Shown here in pieces: positions 1 through 6,642 of a stretch of 7,285 nucleotides of DNA. Each line of letters opens with the position of its first letter. The first letter of the stretch is position 1. The notes beneath the pieces were generated by a model, which searched no databases, was not told the origin of the DNA, and saw nothing but the letters and a program-made list of their open reading frames with translations. The translations under genes and the position numbers were made by a program. This DNA comes from GCA-002722245 sp038154685 (lineage in GTDB: Bacteria; Bacteroidota; Bacteroidia; Flavobacteriales_C; GCA-002722245). Location of the stretch: the NCBI GenBank assembly GCA_038154685.1, contig JAYPYW010000105.1, forward strand, positions 1 to 7,285, read 5' to 3'.

Positions 1-803
1 GGAGTAACGAGGAAGTTAAAACCTGCTGCTATAGGAAATCCTATAGCAGTATTTGATTCACCATCAACTTTTAAGTCGCTCTCGTAAACGTAATCTCTTC
101 TTGTTTCAGCTTCATCACCAACTATAGTTCCCGGTTGAGGGACTGTTCTAACAGTACCGTCTTGCCAGTAGAAGTATTGATTTCCATTGGCGTCAAGTAA
201 GTCTGTTTTAGGAGTGAATGAAATAAAGTTAACTCCGATTGAAATGAAAGGATCAACTGGATAATTTTCAGCTAACATAAAACCGTTTGCAAAATGGAAA
301 GTTCCGCTTAACCCAGCGCTTAATAATGTGCTTTTGAAGTTGTCGTTGTTATTACCGTTCTTTTCGTTTTTAACTAGGTTTCCGTAACCAATATCTAAAC
401 CTAATCCGAAAGTACTGTGAACCAAGTATTCTGCACCAACATTAAATGCAGGCTGGAAACTCTCTGTAGTTCCTAAATCTTTCAACTGACCAACATCTCC
501 TCGGTAGTTGAATAAACCAATCCCTAAGTTGTACATAAGAGGAACAACTTTAGAAGTGTCGGAGTCAGATTTTTCCTCTTTGATTTCCGTTGGTTCTTCT
601 TTGATTTCAGACTTAACTTTTTTCTCTGATTTGGCTTTTTTTTCTTTTTTAGCCTTTTTTTCAGACTTTTCTTTTTTATCAGTTTCAGTTTTTGAATCAA
701 CGCTAGCTTCAGGGACAGCTACGTTAGCTGAATCTGTTTGAGCTTGTGCTCCCAATCCCCATAAAAGAGTACAAAATAAGAAAGCTATCTTTGTGATATT
801 CAT
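1..803 (-). CDS. Outer-membrane beta-barrel protein, probably OmpA family, N-terminal part (3' end outside window)
   Basis: An open frame runs from the ATG at 803 to the window edge (267 codons, no stop), so the C-terminus is missing. Residues 1-22 look like a Sec signal peptide: N-terminal Lys, hydrophobic core, and an AQAQ end with likely cleavage near residues 19-22. Residues 38-82 are a highly charged Lys/Glu/Ser linker. From about residue 90 the sequence alternates aromatic and small residues in short Gly-rich strands (YNLGIGLFNYRGDVG, FGLGLDIGYGN, FISIGVNFISF), as in an outer-membrane barrel. The later segment with DANGNQYFYW and DGTVR resembles what I remember of Bacteroidota OmpA-type porins, which carry a peptidoglycan-binding domain after the barrel; that domain would lie outside the window. 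A promoter candidate lies just upstream, 77 bp from the LOG stop, so this gene is probably a separate transcript. Barrel and export are well supported; the OmpA assignment is moderate. Confidence 0.85.
   Translation of the reverse strand, partial: MNITKIAFLFCTLLWGLGAQAQTDSANVAVPEASVDSKTETDKKEKSEKKAKKEKKAKSEKKVKSEIKEEPTEIKEEKSDSDTSKVVPLMYNLGIGLFNYRGDVGQLKDLGTTESFQPAFNVGAEYLVHSTFGLGLDIGYGNLVKNEKNGNNNDNFKSTLLSAGLSGTFHFANGFMLAENYPVDPFISIGVNFISFTPKTDLLDANGNQYFYWQDGTVRTVPQPGTIVGDEAETRRDYVYESDLKVDGESNTAIGFPIAAGFNFLVT
26..49. repeat. Perfect 10-bp inverted repeat with 4-nt loop inside the outer-membrane protein gene
   Basis: On the plus strand CTGCTATAGG (26-35) is followed by AAAT (36-39) and then CCTATAGCAG (40-49), the exact reverse complement of the first arm. 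It lies entirely in coding sequence and encodes TAIGFPIA-type residues around 252-260 of the outer-membrane protein. It is not followed by a T-run on either strand, so it does not look like an intrinsic terminator. It may be chance, an mRNA hairpin, or a short palindromic target. Confidence 0.8.
558..692 (-). repeat. Low-complexity Lys/Glu/Ser-rich coding tract with poly-A runs
   Basis: This tract encodes residues 38-82 of the outer-membrane protein. It contains degenerate units such as KKEKSEKKAKKEKKAK, KSEKKVKSE and a near-tandem EIKEEPT/EIKEEK. The coding strand is almost purely purine over 618-680 and holds homopolymer runs of 6, 8 and 7 A (T on the plus strand, near 636-661). It sits between the signal peptide and the barrel, so it would be a periplasmic or surface-exposed charged linker. 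The runs are places where slippage could shift the reading frame. Confidence 0.8.
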
Positions 804-825
804 CCCCTAAGTTTTGCTTTAAGCC

Positions 826-846
826 ACTAATTTATACAAAATTAGT
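826..846. repeat. 8-bp inverted repeat overlapping the -7 element of the outer-membrane gene promoter
   Basis: ACTAATTT (826-833) and AAATTAGT (839-846) are perfect complementary arms around a 5-nt spacer. The right arm covers most of the predicted -7 box (837-844). No T-run follows on the minus strand, so it is a poor terminator for the preceding LOG gene. Its position would suit a repressor or activator operator, but AT-rich composition makes chance similarity possible. Confidence 0.45.
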
Positions 847-870
847 CAGACTCAGGCATGAATTAATCAA
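837..870 (-). promoter_or_regulatory. Predicted Bacteroidota-type promoter for the outer-membrane protein gene
   Basis: Read on the minus strand there is a TTG at 870-868, 23 bases, then TAATTTTG at 844-837. This fits the flavobacterial form TTG-N(17-23)-TAnnTTTG at the upper end of its spacing range; a second TTTG sits immediately upstream (874-871). Transcription would begin roughly 25 bases before the ATG at 803. Placement in the only clear spacer upstream of that gene supports the call. Confidence 0.6.
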
Positions 871-880
871 CAAATTCTCG

Positions 881-1588
881 TTAAAAGTTTGGTTTTAAAG
901 TGTACTTCGAGTAGAATTCGTCAATGATTTTTAAAGCGTCATCCGAAGTGTCTACTAAATGGAACAATTCCAGGTCTTTAGGTGATATTTTCCCGTCGTT
1001 TAAAAGCGTATTTTTAATCCACTCAAACATTCCACCCCAAAATTCCTTTCCAACTAAAACAATCGGGAATTTTCCAATTTTTTTGGTTTGAATTAATGTA
1101 ATTGCTTCGAAAAGTTCATCTAATGTTCCAAATCCAACTGGTAAAACGATAAAACCTTGTGCGTATTTAACAAACATTACTTTTCTAACAAAGAAGTAAT
1201 CAAAATCTAGTTTTTTATCACTGTCTATATAAGGGTTTGCATATTCCTCAAATGGAAGAGAAATATTCAAACCAACTGATTTTCCGCCACCTCGGTGAGC
1301 CCCTTTATTGGCTGCTTCCATTATACCTGGGCCACCTCCAGTAATAACTCCGTAACCGTGTTGGGTGATTTTATATGCAATTTCTTCTGCTAATTGATAG
1401 TATTTGTCGTCTTCTTTAGTTCTCGCAGAACCGAAAATTGAAACGCAAGGGCCAATTCTTCCCATTTTTTCAAAAGCTTCAACAAACTCTGACATGATTT
1501 TAAAAATCGCCCATGAGTCATTGCTTTTTATTTCATTCCAATCCTTTTCCGAAAACGCTTCTATAATTTTTTTATCCTGATCTGTCAT
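881..1588 (-). CDS. LOG-family Rossmann-fold protein (TIGR00730 type), putative cytokinin-riboside-monophosphate phosphoribohydrolase or related nucleotide hydrolase
   Basis: This 235-residue cytosolic protein has the LOG fold. FGSART lies near residues 52-57, GGGPGIMEAANKGA at 84-97 with the conserved Glu91, an RK pair at 136-137, and the second signature LPVGFGTLDE at 149-158 with Glu158. Characterised relatives cleave nucleoside 5'-monophosphates to base and ribose 5-phosphate; older databases call them lysine decarboxylases, which is misleading. The usual second signature is PGGxGTxxE, but here the first Gly after Pro is Val151 (GTT at 1138-1136). Both Glu residues and the remaining glycines are intact, so activity is plausible but unproven. 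The ATG at 1588 has no Shine-Dalgarno sequence and I see no good promoter in the 69-bp spacer before it, so it is probably read through from uvrA. Family assignment is firm; substrate is unknown. Confidence 0.93.
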   Translation of the reverse strand: MTDQDKKIIEAFSEKDWNEIKSNDSWAIFKIMSEFVEAFEKMGRIGPCVSIFGSARTKEDDKYYQLAEEIAYKITQHGYGVITGGGPGIMEAANKGAHRGGGKSVGLNISLPFEEYANPYIDSDKKLDFDYFFVRKVMFVKYAQGFIVLPVGFGTLDELFEAITLIQTKKIGKFPIVLVGKEFWGGMFEWIKNTLLNDGKISPKDLELFHLVDTSDDALKIIDEFYSKYTLKPNF

Positions 1589-1657
1589 AGTTCCAAAATT
1601 TAAGGCGATGGAGCACCGCAGTAAGATTAATACTGAAAATTTTCTAAAAAAGTTTCT

Positions 1658-4486
1658 TTACGACTTTTTTAATTCCTCTTTTAAAAACTTTGCAGTAATG
1701 CTTTTATTGTTCTTCATCACTTTTTCAGGAGTTCCTTCGGCAATTATCATACCACCATTTCTCCCACCTTCTGGCCCCAAGTCAACAATGTAGTCGGCAA
1801 CTTTAGCTACATCAAGGTTGTGTTCAATAACTACAACTGTATTTCCTTTGTCTACAATTCTTTGAAGTACTCCAATAAGTACATTAATGTCTTCAAAATG
1901 TAAACCAGTAGTAGGTTCATCTAAAATAAATATGGTTTTCCCTGTAGCTTTTTTAGATAATTCTGTAGCAAGTTTAATTCGTTGAGCTTCACCTCCTGAA
2001 AGGGTAGTGGATGCTTGTCCAAGTTGAATATAACCTAAACCAACATCATTTAACGCATCAATTTTTCTTTTAATTTTTGGCTGAGCTTCGAAGAAATCAA
2101 TAGCTTCAGAAATAGGCATTTGTAAAACCTGACTGATATTTTTTCCCTTGAATTTAACTTGTAAAGTTTCTTGGTTGTATCTCTTACCATTACAGCTTTT
2201 ACAAGTCACAAAAACATCAGGCAAAAAGTTCATTTCAATTGTTTCTACTCCGGCACCTTTGCATTCTTCGCATCTACCACCAGCAACATTAAAGGAGAAT
2301 CTTCCTGGCTTAAAACCGTTTATTTTAGATTGTGGTAATTGGGCGAATAGGTTTCTTATATCTGAGAACAAACCAGTATAGGTTGCAGGGTTAGATCTTG
2401 GCGTTCTTCCAATCGGAGATTGATCGATTTCGATAACCTTATCAATTAAGTCTAAACCTTCAACAGATTTAAAAGGGAGGGGAGCAGCTTTGCTTTTGTA
2501 AACTTTGTTGTACAATAAAGGTACAAGAGTACTATTAATCAAGGTTGATTTTCCACTTCCTGAAATTCCAGTAATGCAAGTGAAGTTTCCAAGTGGGACA
2601 TTTAGGTTAACCTTTTTAAGGTTGTTGCCTTCGGCTCCTTTTATTTTGATAAACTCCTTACTAACAGGCCTTCTTTTGGGTACTTTAATTTCTTTTAGGC
2701 CTTTTAAGTATTGGAAAGTTGTACTTTCTTTGTTTTTTAATTTGCTAAGTTTTCCTTGATCAATGATTTCTCCGCCAAATTTTCCTGCTAGAGGACCAAC
2801 GTCGATAATATAATCAGCTTCCTCCATGATTTCTTTATCATGTTCCACAACAATTACTGAATTTCCATTATCCCTTAACTTTTTAAGTGCATTAATTAGT
2901 CTTCGATTATCTCTTTGGTGCAGGCCAATACTAGGCTCATCGAGAATATAAAGAACTCCAACTAATTGGGATCCTATTTGGGTAGCTAATCTTATTCGTT
3001 GACTCTCTCCCCCCGAAAGTGTTTTAGCAGTTCTATGAAGATTAAGATAATCCAAACCAACGTCTAAGAGAAAAGAAACTTTTTTACGTGTTTCTTTCAA
3101 TATTTCGTTGGCTATTTTTTTCTTCGTGTCATCAAATTTATTAGTGATTGATTCTAACCAATTTTGTAATTCGGCAATGTCTAAATTGGCTACTTCAGCA
3201 ATAGATTTATTATCAATTTTAAAATGGTTCGCTTCTTTCTTTAAGCGTCCGCCGTTACAATCATTACACGTACTACTTGTCATGTAGCTTTTTAGCCATC
3301 GGTTTTCGGCAGCGTTATTAAATTCGTTAAGTTGATGTAAATAATTAATGATTCCTTCAAATTCTATTTCAGAATCACTAATTCCATTTTTATTACCAAA
3401 CATCAAAACTTTAACAAACTCTTCTTTATGATTAGCAAAAGGCGAATTAATATTTTCACCCATGCTTTTGGCTAATTCCTCAATTTGATTGAAGATGTAA
3501 TTTTTCTTCTTTTTTCCAAGCGGAAAAATTGCTCCTTTTGCTATCGACACTTTTTTGTTGGGCACAACCTTTTCATCATCAAATGAATAAACCTCTCCCA
3601 AACCATTACAAGTTGGACACGCTCCATAAGGACTGTTGAAAGAGAAAAGATTTGGTTCCGGTAATTTATAGGAAATTCCGGTTGTTGGACAGGTTAGGTG
3701 TTGACTATAAAATTTTATATTCTTTTTGTCTTGAGACAAAACCATTATCGCTCCATCCCCCATATTAAGAGCGGTTGATAATGACCTTTTAAAACGAGTG
3801 TCCTCTATAGAGTTTTTGTCAATTTTGATTCTATCAATAACTACTTCAATATCATGAGTCTTGTATCGATCCGCTTGAAGGCCTTTTGTTATATCATGTA
3901 CCTCTCCATCAATTCGGACTTTACTATAACCTTGTTTTCCTAATTTTTCGAAAAGTTCGCGATAATGCCCTTTTCTTCCTTTTACTAACGGGGCTAATAA
4001 ATAAATTCCATTATTATTGAAGCTTTCGCAAATTAAGTTGGCTATTTGGTCAGTAGTATAACTCACCATTAATTCCCCTGTTTCGTAGCTATAAGCGTCA
4101 GCTACTCTTGCATATAATAACCTGAGGAAATCATAAATTTCGGTTATGGTACCAACTGTTGAGCGTGGACTCCTTGAGGTTGTTTTTTGTTCAATAGCAA
4201 TTACTGGACTCAATCCATCAATCCTTTCTACATCTGGTCTTTTCATGTCCCCCATGAACTGCCGAGCATAGGCTGAGAAAGATTCCATATATCTTCGTTG
4301 TCCTTCCGCGTATATAGTGTCAAACGCCAGACTAGATTTACCGCTACCACTTAAACCTGTGATTACTACTAGTTGATTACGAGGAATTTTTACAGAAATA
4401 TTTTTAAGGTTGTGTTCTTTAGCACCTTCTACTTCTATAAATTCCGATTCGGAAAATTGGTTCCAGTTATGGTTGTGATTTTTCAA
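1658..4486 (-). CDS. uvrA: UvrA, excinuclease ABC subunit A (nucleotide excision repair damage sensor)
   Basis: UvrA is the dimeric DNA-dependent ATPase that finds bulky lesions and loads UvrB. The 942 residues match the family length (E. coli is 940). The first ATPase half has Walker A GLSGSGKSS (44-52), signature LSGGESQRIRLA (490-501) and Walker B YILDEPSIGLH (513-523). The second half has GISGSGKST (640-648), LSGGEAQRIKLA (829-840) and FILDEPTTGLH (853-863). The C-terminal zinc module is classic: Cys739, 742, 762 and 765 (CX2C-X19-CX2C). In the N-terminal module Cys266, 290 and 293 are present, but the fourth position is Thr269; I recall CPTTG as common in Bacteroidota UvrA. The frame has no ATG before the catalytic core. 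TTG at 4486 is the best start, giving about 15 extra residues (rich in Asn and His) ahead of the usual IEVxGAxxHNLKNI. The start lies inside the end of the transglycosylase gene, with a 20-bp overlap suggesting translational coupling. Confidence 0.98.
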   Translation of the reverse strand: MKNHNHNWNQFSESEFIEVEGAKEHNLKNISVKIPRNQLVVITGLSGSGKSSLAFDTIYAEGQRRYMESFSAYARQFMGDMKRPDVERIDGLSPVIAIEQKTTSRSPRSTVGTITEIYDFLRLLYARVADAYSYETGELMVSYTTDQIANLICESFNNNGIYLLAPLVKGRKGHYRELFEKLGKQGYSKVRIDGEVHDITKGLQADRYKTHDIEVVIDRIKIDKNSIEDTRFKRSLSTALNMGDGAIMVLSQDKKNIKFYSQHLTCPTTGISYKLPEPNLFSFNSPYGACPTCNGLGEVYSFDDEKVVPNKKVSIAKGAIFPLGKKKKNYIFNQIEELAKSMGENINSPFANHKEEFVKVLMFGNKNGISDSEIEFEGIINYLHQLNEFNNAAENRWLKSYMTSSTCNDCNGGRLKKEANHFKIDNKSIAEVANLDIAELQNWLESITNKFDDTKKKIANEILKETRKKVSFLLDVGLDYLNLHRTAKTLSGGESQRIRLATQIGSQLVGVLYILDEPSIGLHQRDNRRLINALKKLRDNGNSVIVVEHDKEIMEEADYIIDVGPLAGKFGGEIIDQGKLSKLKNKESTTFQYLKGLKEIKVPKRRPVSKEFIKIKGAEGNNLKKVNLNVPLGNFTCITGISGSGKSTLINSTLVPLLYNKVYKSKAAPLPFKSVEGLDLIDKVIEIDQSPIGRTPRSNPATYTGLFSDIRNLFAQLPQSKINGFKPGRFSFNVAGGRCEECKGAGVETIEMNFLPDVFVTCKSCNGKRYNQETLQVKFKGKNISQVLQMPISEAIDFFEAQPKIKRKIDALNDVGLGYIQLGQASTTLSGGEAQRIKLATELSKKATGKTIFILDEPTTGLHFEDINVLIGVLQRIVDKGNTVVVIEHNLDVAKVADYIVDLGPEGGRNGGMIIAEGTPEKVMKNNKSITAKFLKEELKKS

Positions 4487-5588
4487 TTGATGACCCAGAT
4501 TTAAGCGTATCCGAATTTAGGATTTTTTCGGGAACTAATGAGTCATTATTTGATTTAGAAATTGAATCTGCACACATAGTTTTGTTGATCTCCAATTGAA
4601 CGGAGTCTTTTATTGAATCAGGGTCTTCACACACATACTCAGNNNNNNNNNNCACATATTCAGTGTAGATGTTATAACCTTCGGTAGGGAATTTCAACTT
4701 GTATTTTCTCTTGTTGGGGTTTTTGAGGTAACGTTGACGTAGCCATGGATTTGAAATTCTTAAAATTTTGTAGTTAGACTTTTGAGAAATTGCAAAATCT
4801 GCTAAACTATTTATTGCTGAATCAACTTCAACTGTTCTGAATTTCAACGGAGGATAACGATTCTCTTCTTTAAGATTAAACCCATAATAACTAGGGTTTT
4901 CAAGAATAAGTTTAAATGTTACGATCCTAAATACATATCGAGAAGTTTCAGAATTAAGTAACAAATCATAATAGCTTTTTACTTTTTGCCTTTTAAGATT
5001 TTTTTCTAATCCATACATCCCCATATTATAAGACGCTGCAACAAGCGTCCAAGAATTAAATTTTTTAAAAGCGTCGTTGAGGTAATCGCAGGCCGCATGA
5101 GTAGACTTTTCTAAATCGTATCTCTCATCAACTTCTTTATTAATTTCCAAGCCATATTCTTTACCTGTTTTCTCCATGAATTGCCAAAATCCTCTTGCTC
5201 CTGCAGGAGAAACAACATTCTTCAAACCGCTTTCGGCAATTACAAGGTATTTGAAATCGTTAGGAATTCCATTTTTTCTTAAAATGGGCTCGATAATCGG
5301 GAAGTACTTTCCAGCTCTTTTGTAATAAAGAAGGATTGAGCTATGCCAATAGGTGTTTTTTATGATCTCCTTATCTAACCTTTCTTGAATATCCCTGCTG
5401 TCCAGTGGCATGGCTTCTCCACAAAAATGAACCTCAGCTGGAAGATTGTGTGATTTTGCAGCATAAAACAAAGTGTTCTCAAAATTTAATTCAACTACCT
5501 TTTTAGAGAAAGTAAAAAGCTGAAAACAACCAATTACAGATAAAAAAGCAACTAATATTTTATAAACACTTTTGCTATTCATTCGCAT
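4467..5588 (-). CDS. MltD-like membrane-bound lytic murein transglycosylase (SLT/GH23 domain), with internal assembly gap
   Basis: Lytic transglycosylases cut the MurNAc-GlcNAc bond of peptidoglycan and leave a 1,6-anhydro end. Residues 9-27 form a hydrophobic N-terminal segment after basic residues (signal anchor or signal peptide); SVIGC at 17-21 loosely fits a lipobox. The SLT domain spans about 100-215, with catalytic Glu119 in AESGLKN, then GARGFWQF (130-137) and AASYNMG (184-190). Residues 247-300 resemble the MltD segment that follows the catalytic domain. The C-terminal 55 residues are Ser/Asp/Lys-rich with no visible LysM repeat. Ten Ns replace sequence at residues 313-316, so true length and frame across the gap are unverified. 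The start could be the ATG at 5588 or at 5582 (residue 3). It overlaps the upstream transferase gene by 14 bp and uvrA by 20 bp, consistent with one operon. Family is secure; anchoring and the tail are uncertain. Confidence 0.92.
   Translation of the reverse strand: MRMNSKSVYKILVAFLSVIGCFQLFTFSKKVVELNFENTLFYAAKSHNLPAEVHFCGEAMPLDSRDIQERLDKEIIKNTYWHSSILLYYKRAGKYFPIIEPILRKNGIPNDFKYLVIAESGLKNVVSPAGARGFWQFMEKTGKEYGLEINKEVDERYDLEKSTHAACDYLNDAFKKFNSWTLVAASYNMGMYGLEKNLKRQKVKSYYDLLLNSETSRYVFRIVTFKLILENPSYYGFNLKEENRYPPLKFRTVEVDSAINSLADFAISQKSNYKILRISNPWLRQRYLKNPNKRKYKLKFPTEGYNIYTEYVXXXXEYVCEDPDSIKDSVQLEINKTMCADSISKSNNDSLVPEKILNSDTLKSGSSIEKSQP
4643..4652. other. Assembly gap (10 N) flanked by a near-identical 11-bp direct repeat
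   Basis: Ten consecutive Ns interrupt the transglycosylase gene. In coding orientation the left flank ends in CTGAATATGTG and the right flank begins CTGAGTATGTG, one mismatch in 11, so the protein reads TEYV, unknown, EYV. Repeated flanks suggest a collapsed or mis-joined tandem repeat. The gap length may be a placeholder. Confidence 0.95.
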
Positions 5589-6621
5589 TTTTTCGTTTGG
5601 TTATTCCAAAAAGGAAGCCAAAAGCAAGAAGCATGAAAGCTAAAACTCCAATTACTGTAGAGTTGGTCCATTCTTTAACTTGATAATTAAAGTACAGTCC
5701 AATTCCGCCACAAATGAAGGTCAGGGCTAAAAAGAAAATAGCAATGTGTCTGTCTTTTAACCCTAAATAAGATAGATGATGAGTCGTGTGATCTCTTCCG
5801 CCAACAAATGGACTTTGGCCTCTTGCAATTCTATTAATAGTCACAGTGGTTGTATCAATTATGGAAGGTAGGAATGCTAAAACAGGAGTAATTGCTTTTG
5901 GTAAAAAAGAGTCATCTGTAAATTTGTAGCCATTCCAAAAGAATGTGATTCCAACCGCTGCCAAAAGAGCTCCAAGGAACTGACTTCCCGTATCCCCCAT
6001 ATACATGCGAGATGGATTCCAGTTGTAATATAAAAAACCTAACAACGCCGCAATTGTGCCTAATAAAACCCAGAAATATAAATGATCAAGTTGATTAGTT
6101 AACACCAAAGAAAATAAAGCTGTACTAATTACACCAATGGATACAGAAGTTGTTATTCCATCCATATTATCTAACATATTAATGGAGTTCATCATACCAG
6201 TTACCCAGAAGAATGTTAGAATGTAGTTAATTATATTGCTTTCAAATAATTGTATGTAATTGTTTGTGGCGATCAATACGAAAGCACAAGCAAATTGTCC
6301 GGAGAATTTAAGAATAGGTTTAGTGTTGTAAGCGTCATCAGCAAGTCCAATTAAAAAACCTATTGAGGCAGCTATTAAAACTCCAAAAAACTCTAAATCA
6401 ATTTCTTTTGAAGCAAAAATAATAGCATAAACAGCAAAGGATAATAAAAAGACTATATAAAAAGAAATACCACCAAAAGCTGGCTTAGAAGTGCTTCCCC
6501 ATCTAATTTCAGTTCCATTTGAATTGTTTTTCGTTCCCATTGTTCTGGAGAACTTTAAAAACAATCCGTTAATTAAAAGTGAAAAAGCTATTGCTACAAT
6601 AAAAAATATTAAAAACTGCAT
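5575..6621 (-). CDS. WecA/MraY-family polyprenyl-phosphate sugar-1-phosphate transferase (glycosyltransferase family 4)
   Basis: This family moves a HexNAc-1-phosphate from a UDP-sugar onto undecaprenyl phosphate at the inner membrane, the first committed step of a lipid-linked glycan. The 348 residues form about ten hydrophobic segments. Family motifs occur in order: the Asp pair D95-D96 in GLADDAYNTKPILKF, NMLDNMDG (148-155), MYMGDTGS (206-213), D256 in the next loop, and a cytoplasmic loop with R263, R276 and the HTTHHL triad (278-283). The HHL loop and overall spacing fit the WecA/TagO group better than true MraY, and the adjacent rfbC points to surface polysaccharide rather than lipid II. 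The sugar donor cannot be read from sequence; GlcNAc is the default guess. The ATG at 6621 follows a weak AAGG and sits just after a strong promoter candidate. It is apparently the first gene of a four-gene operon. Confidence 0.92.
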   Translation of the reverse strand: MQFLIFFIVAIAFSLLINGLFLKFSRTMGTKNNSNGTEIRWGSTSKPAFGGISFYIVFLLSFAVYAIIFASKEIDLEFFGVLIAASIGFLIGLADDAYNTKPILKFSGQFACAFVLIATNNYIQLFESNIINYILTFFWVTGMMNSINMLDNMDGITTSVSIGVISTALFSLVLTNQLDHLYFWVLLGTIAALLGFLYYNWNPSRMYMGDTGSQFLGALLAAVGITFFWNGYKFTDDSFLPKAITPVLAFLPSIIDTTTVTINRIARGQSPFVGGRDHTTHHLSYLGLKDRHIAIFFLALTFICGGIGLYFNYQVKEWTNSTVIGVLAFMLLAFGFLFGITKRKNANE

Positions 6622-6642
6622 TTAATACCTTGATTTTGGCTA

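Noticed and set aside
508..741. Plus-strand open frame with a Phe/Ser/Leu-rich repeat-like protein
   Set aside because: It is the antisense shadow of the Lys/Glu-rich linker of the outer-membrane gene; the repetitive look comes from that tract.
826..846. Intrinsic terminator for the LOG gene
   Set aside because: The stem is AT-rich and the minus-strand sequence after it is not a T-run.
881..1588. Lysine decarboxylase annotation for the LOG-family protein
   Set aside because: That label is a historical misannotation; the PGGxGTxxE-type signature belongs to nucleotide phosphoribohydrolases and no PLP-binding features are present.
1589..1657. Possible promoter or terminator between uvrA and the LOG gene, including the palindrome GAAAATTTTC at 1635-1644
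   Set aside because: No TAnnTTTG with a TTG at correct spacing is present; the nearest resemblance (AAATTTTG) has a mismatch and sits 6 bases from the ATG. The palindrome is pure AT plus ends and lacks a GC stem with a following T-run.
1608..1793. Plus-strand open frame of 61 codons across the LOG-uvrA spacer
   Set aside because: Most of it is antisense to the uvrA 3' end, it has no recognisable motif, and its direction opposes all neighbours.
2148..2759. Two plus-strand open frames (2148-2381 and 2505-2759)
   Set aside because: Both are fully antisense to conserved uvrA sequence and have no family features.
1658..4486. The double-ATPase protein as an ABC transporter or antibiotic-resistance ABC-F protein
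   Set aside because: The zinc modules, insertion domains between Walker A and signature motifs, and overall length are specific to UvrA.
4632..4663. Start of a CRISPR or long tandem-repeat array at the gap
   Set aside because: Only two copies of an 11-bp motif are visible, they are in frame in a protein-coding gene, and no spacers exist.
5575..6621. True MraY (lipid II pathway) for the transferase
   Set aside because: There is no mur/fts context, and the HHL loop, motif spacing and neighbouring rfbC suit the WecA/TagO group better; a paralogue role cannot be strictly ruled out.
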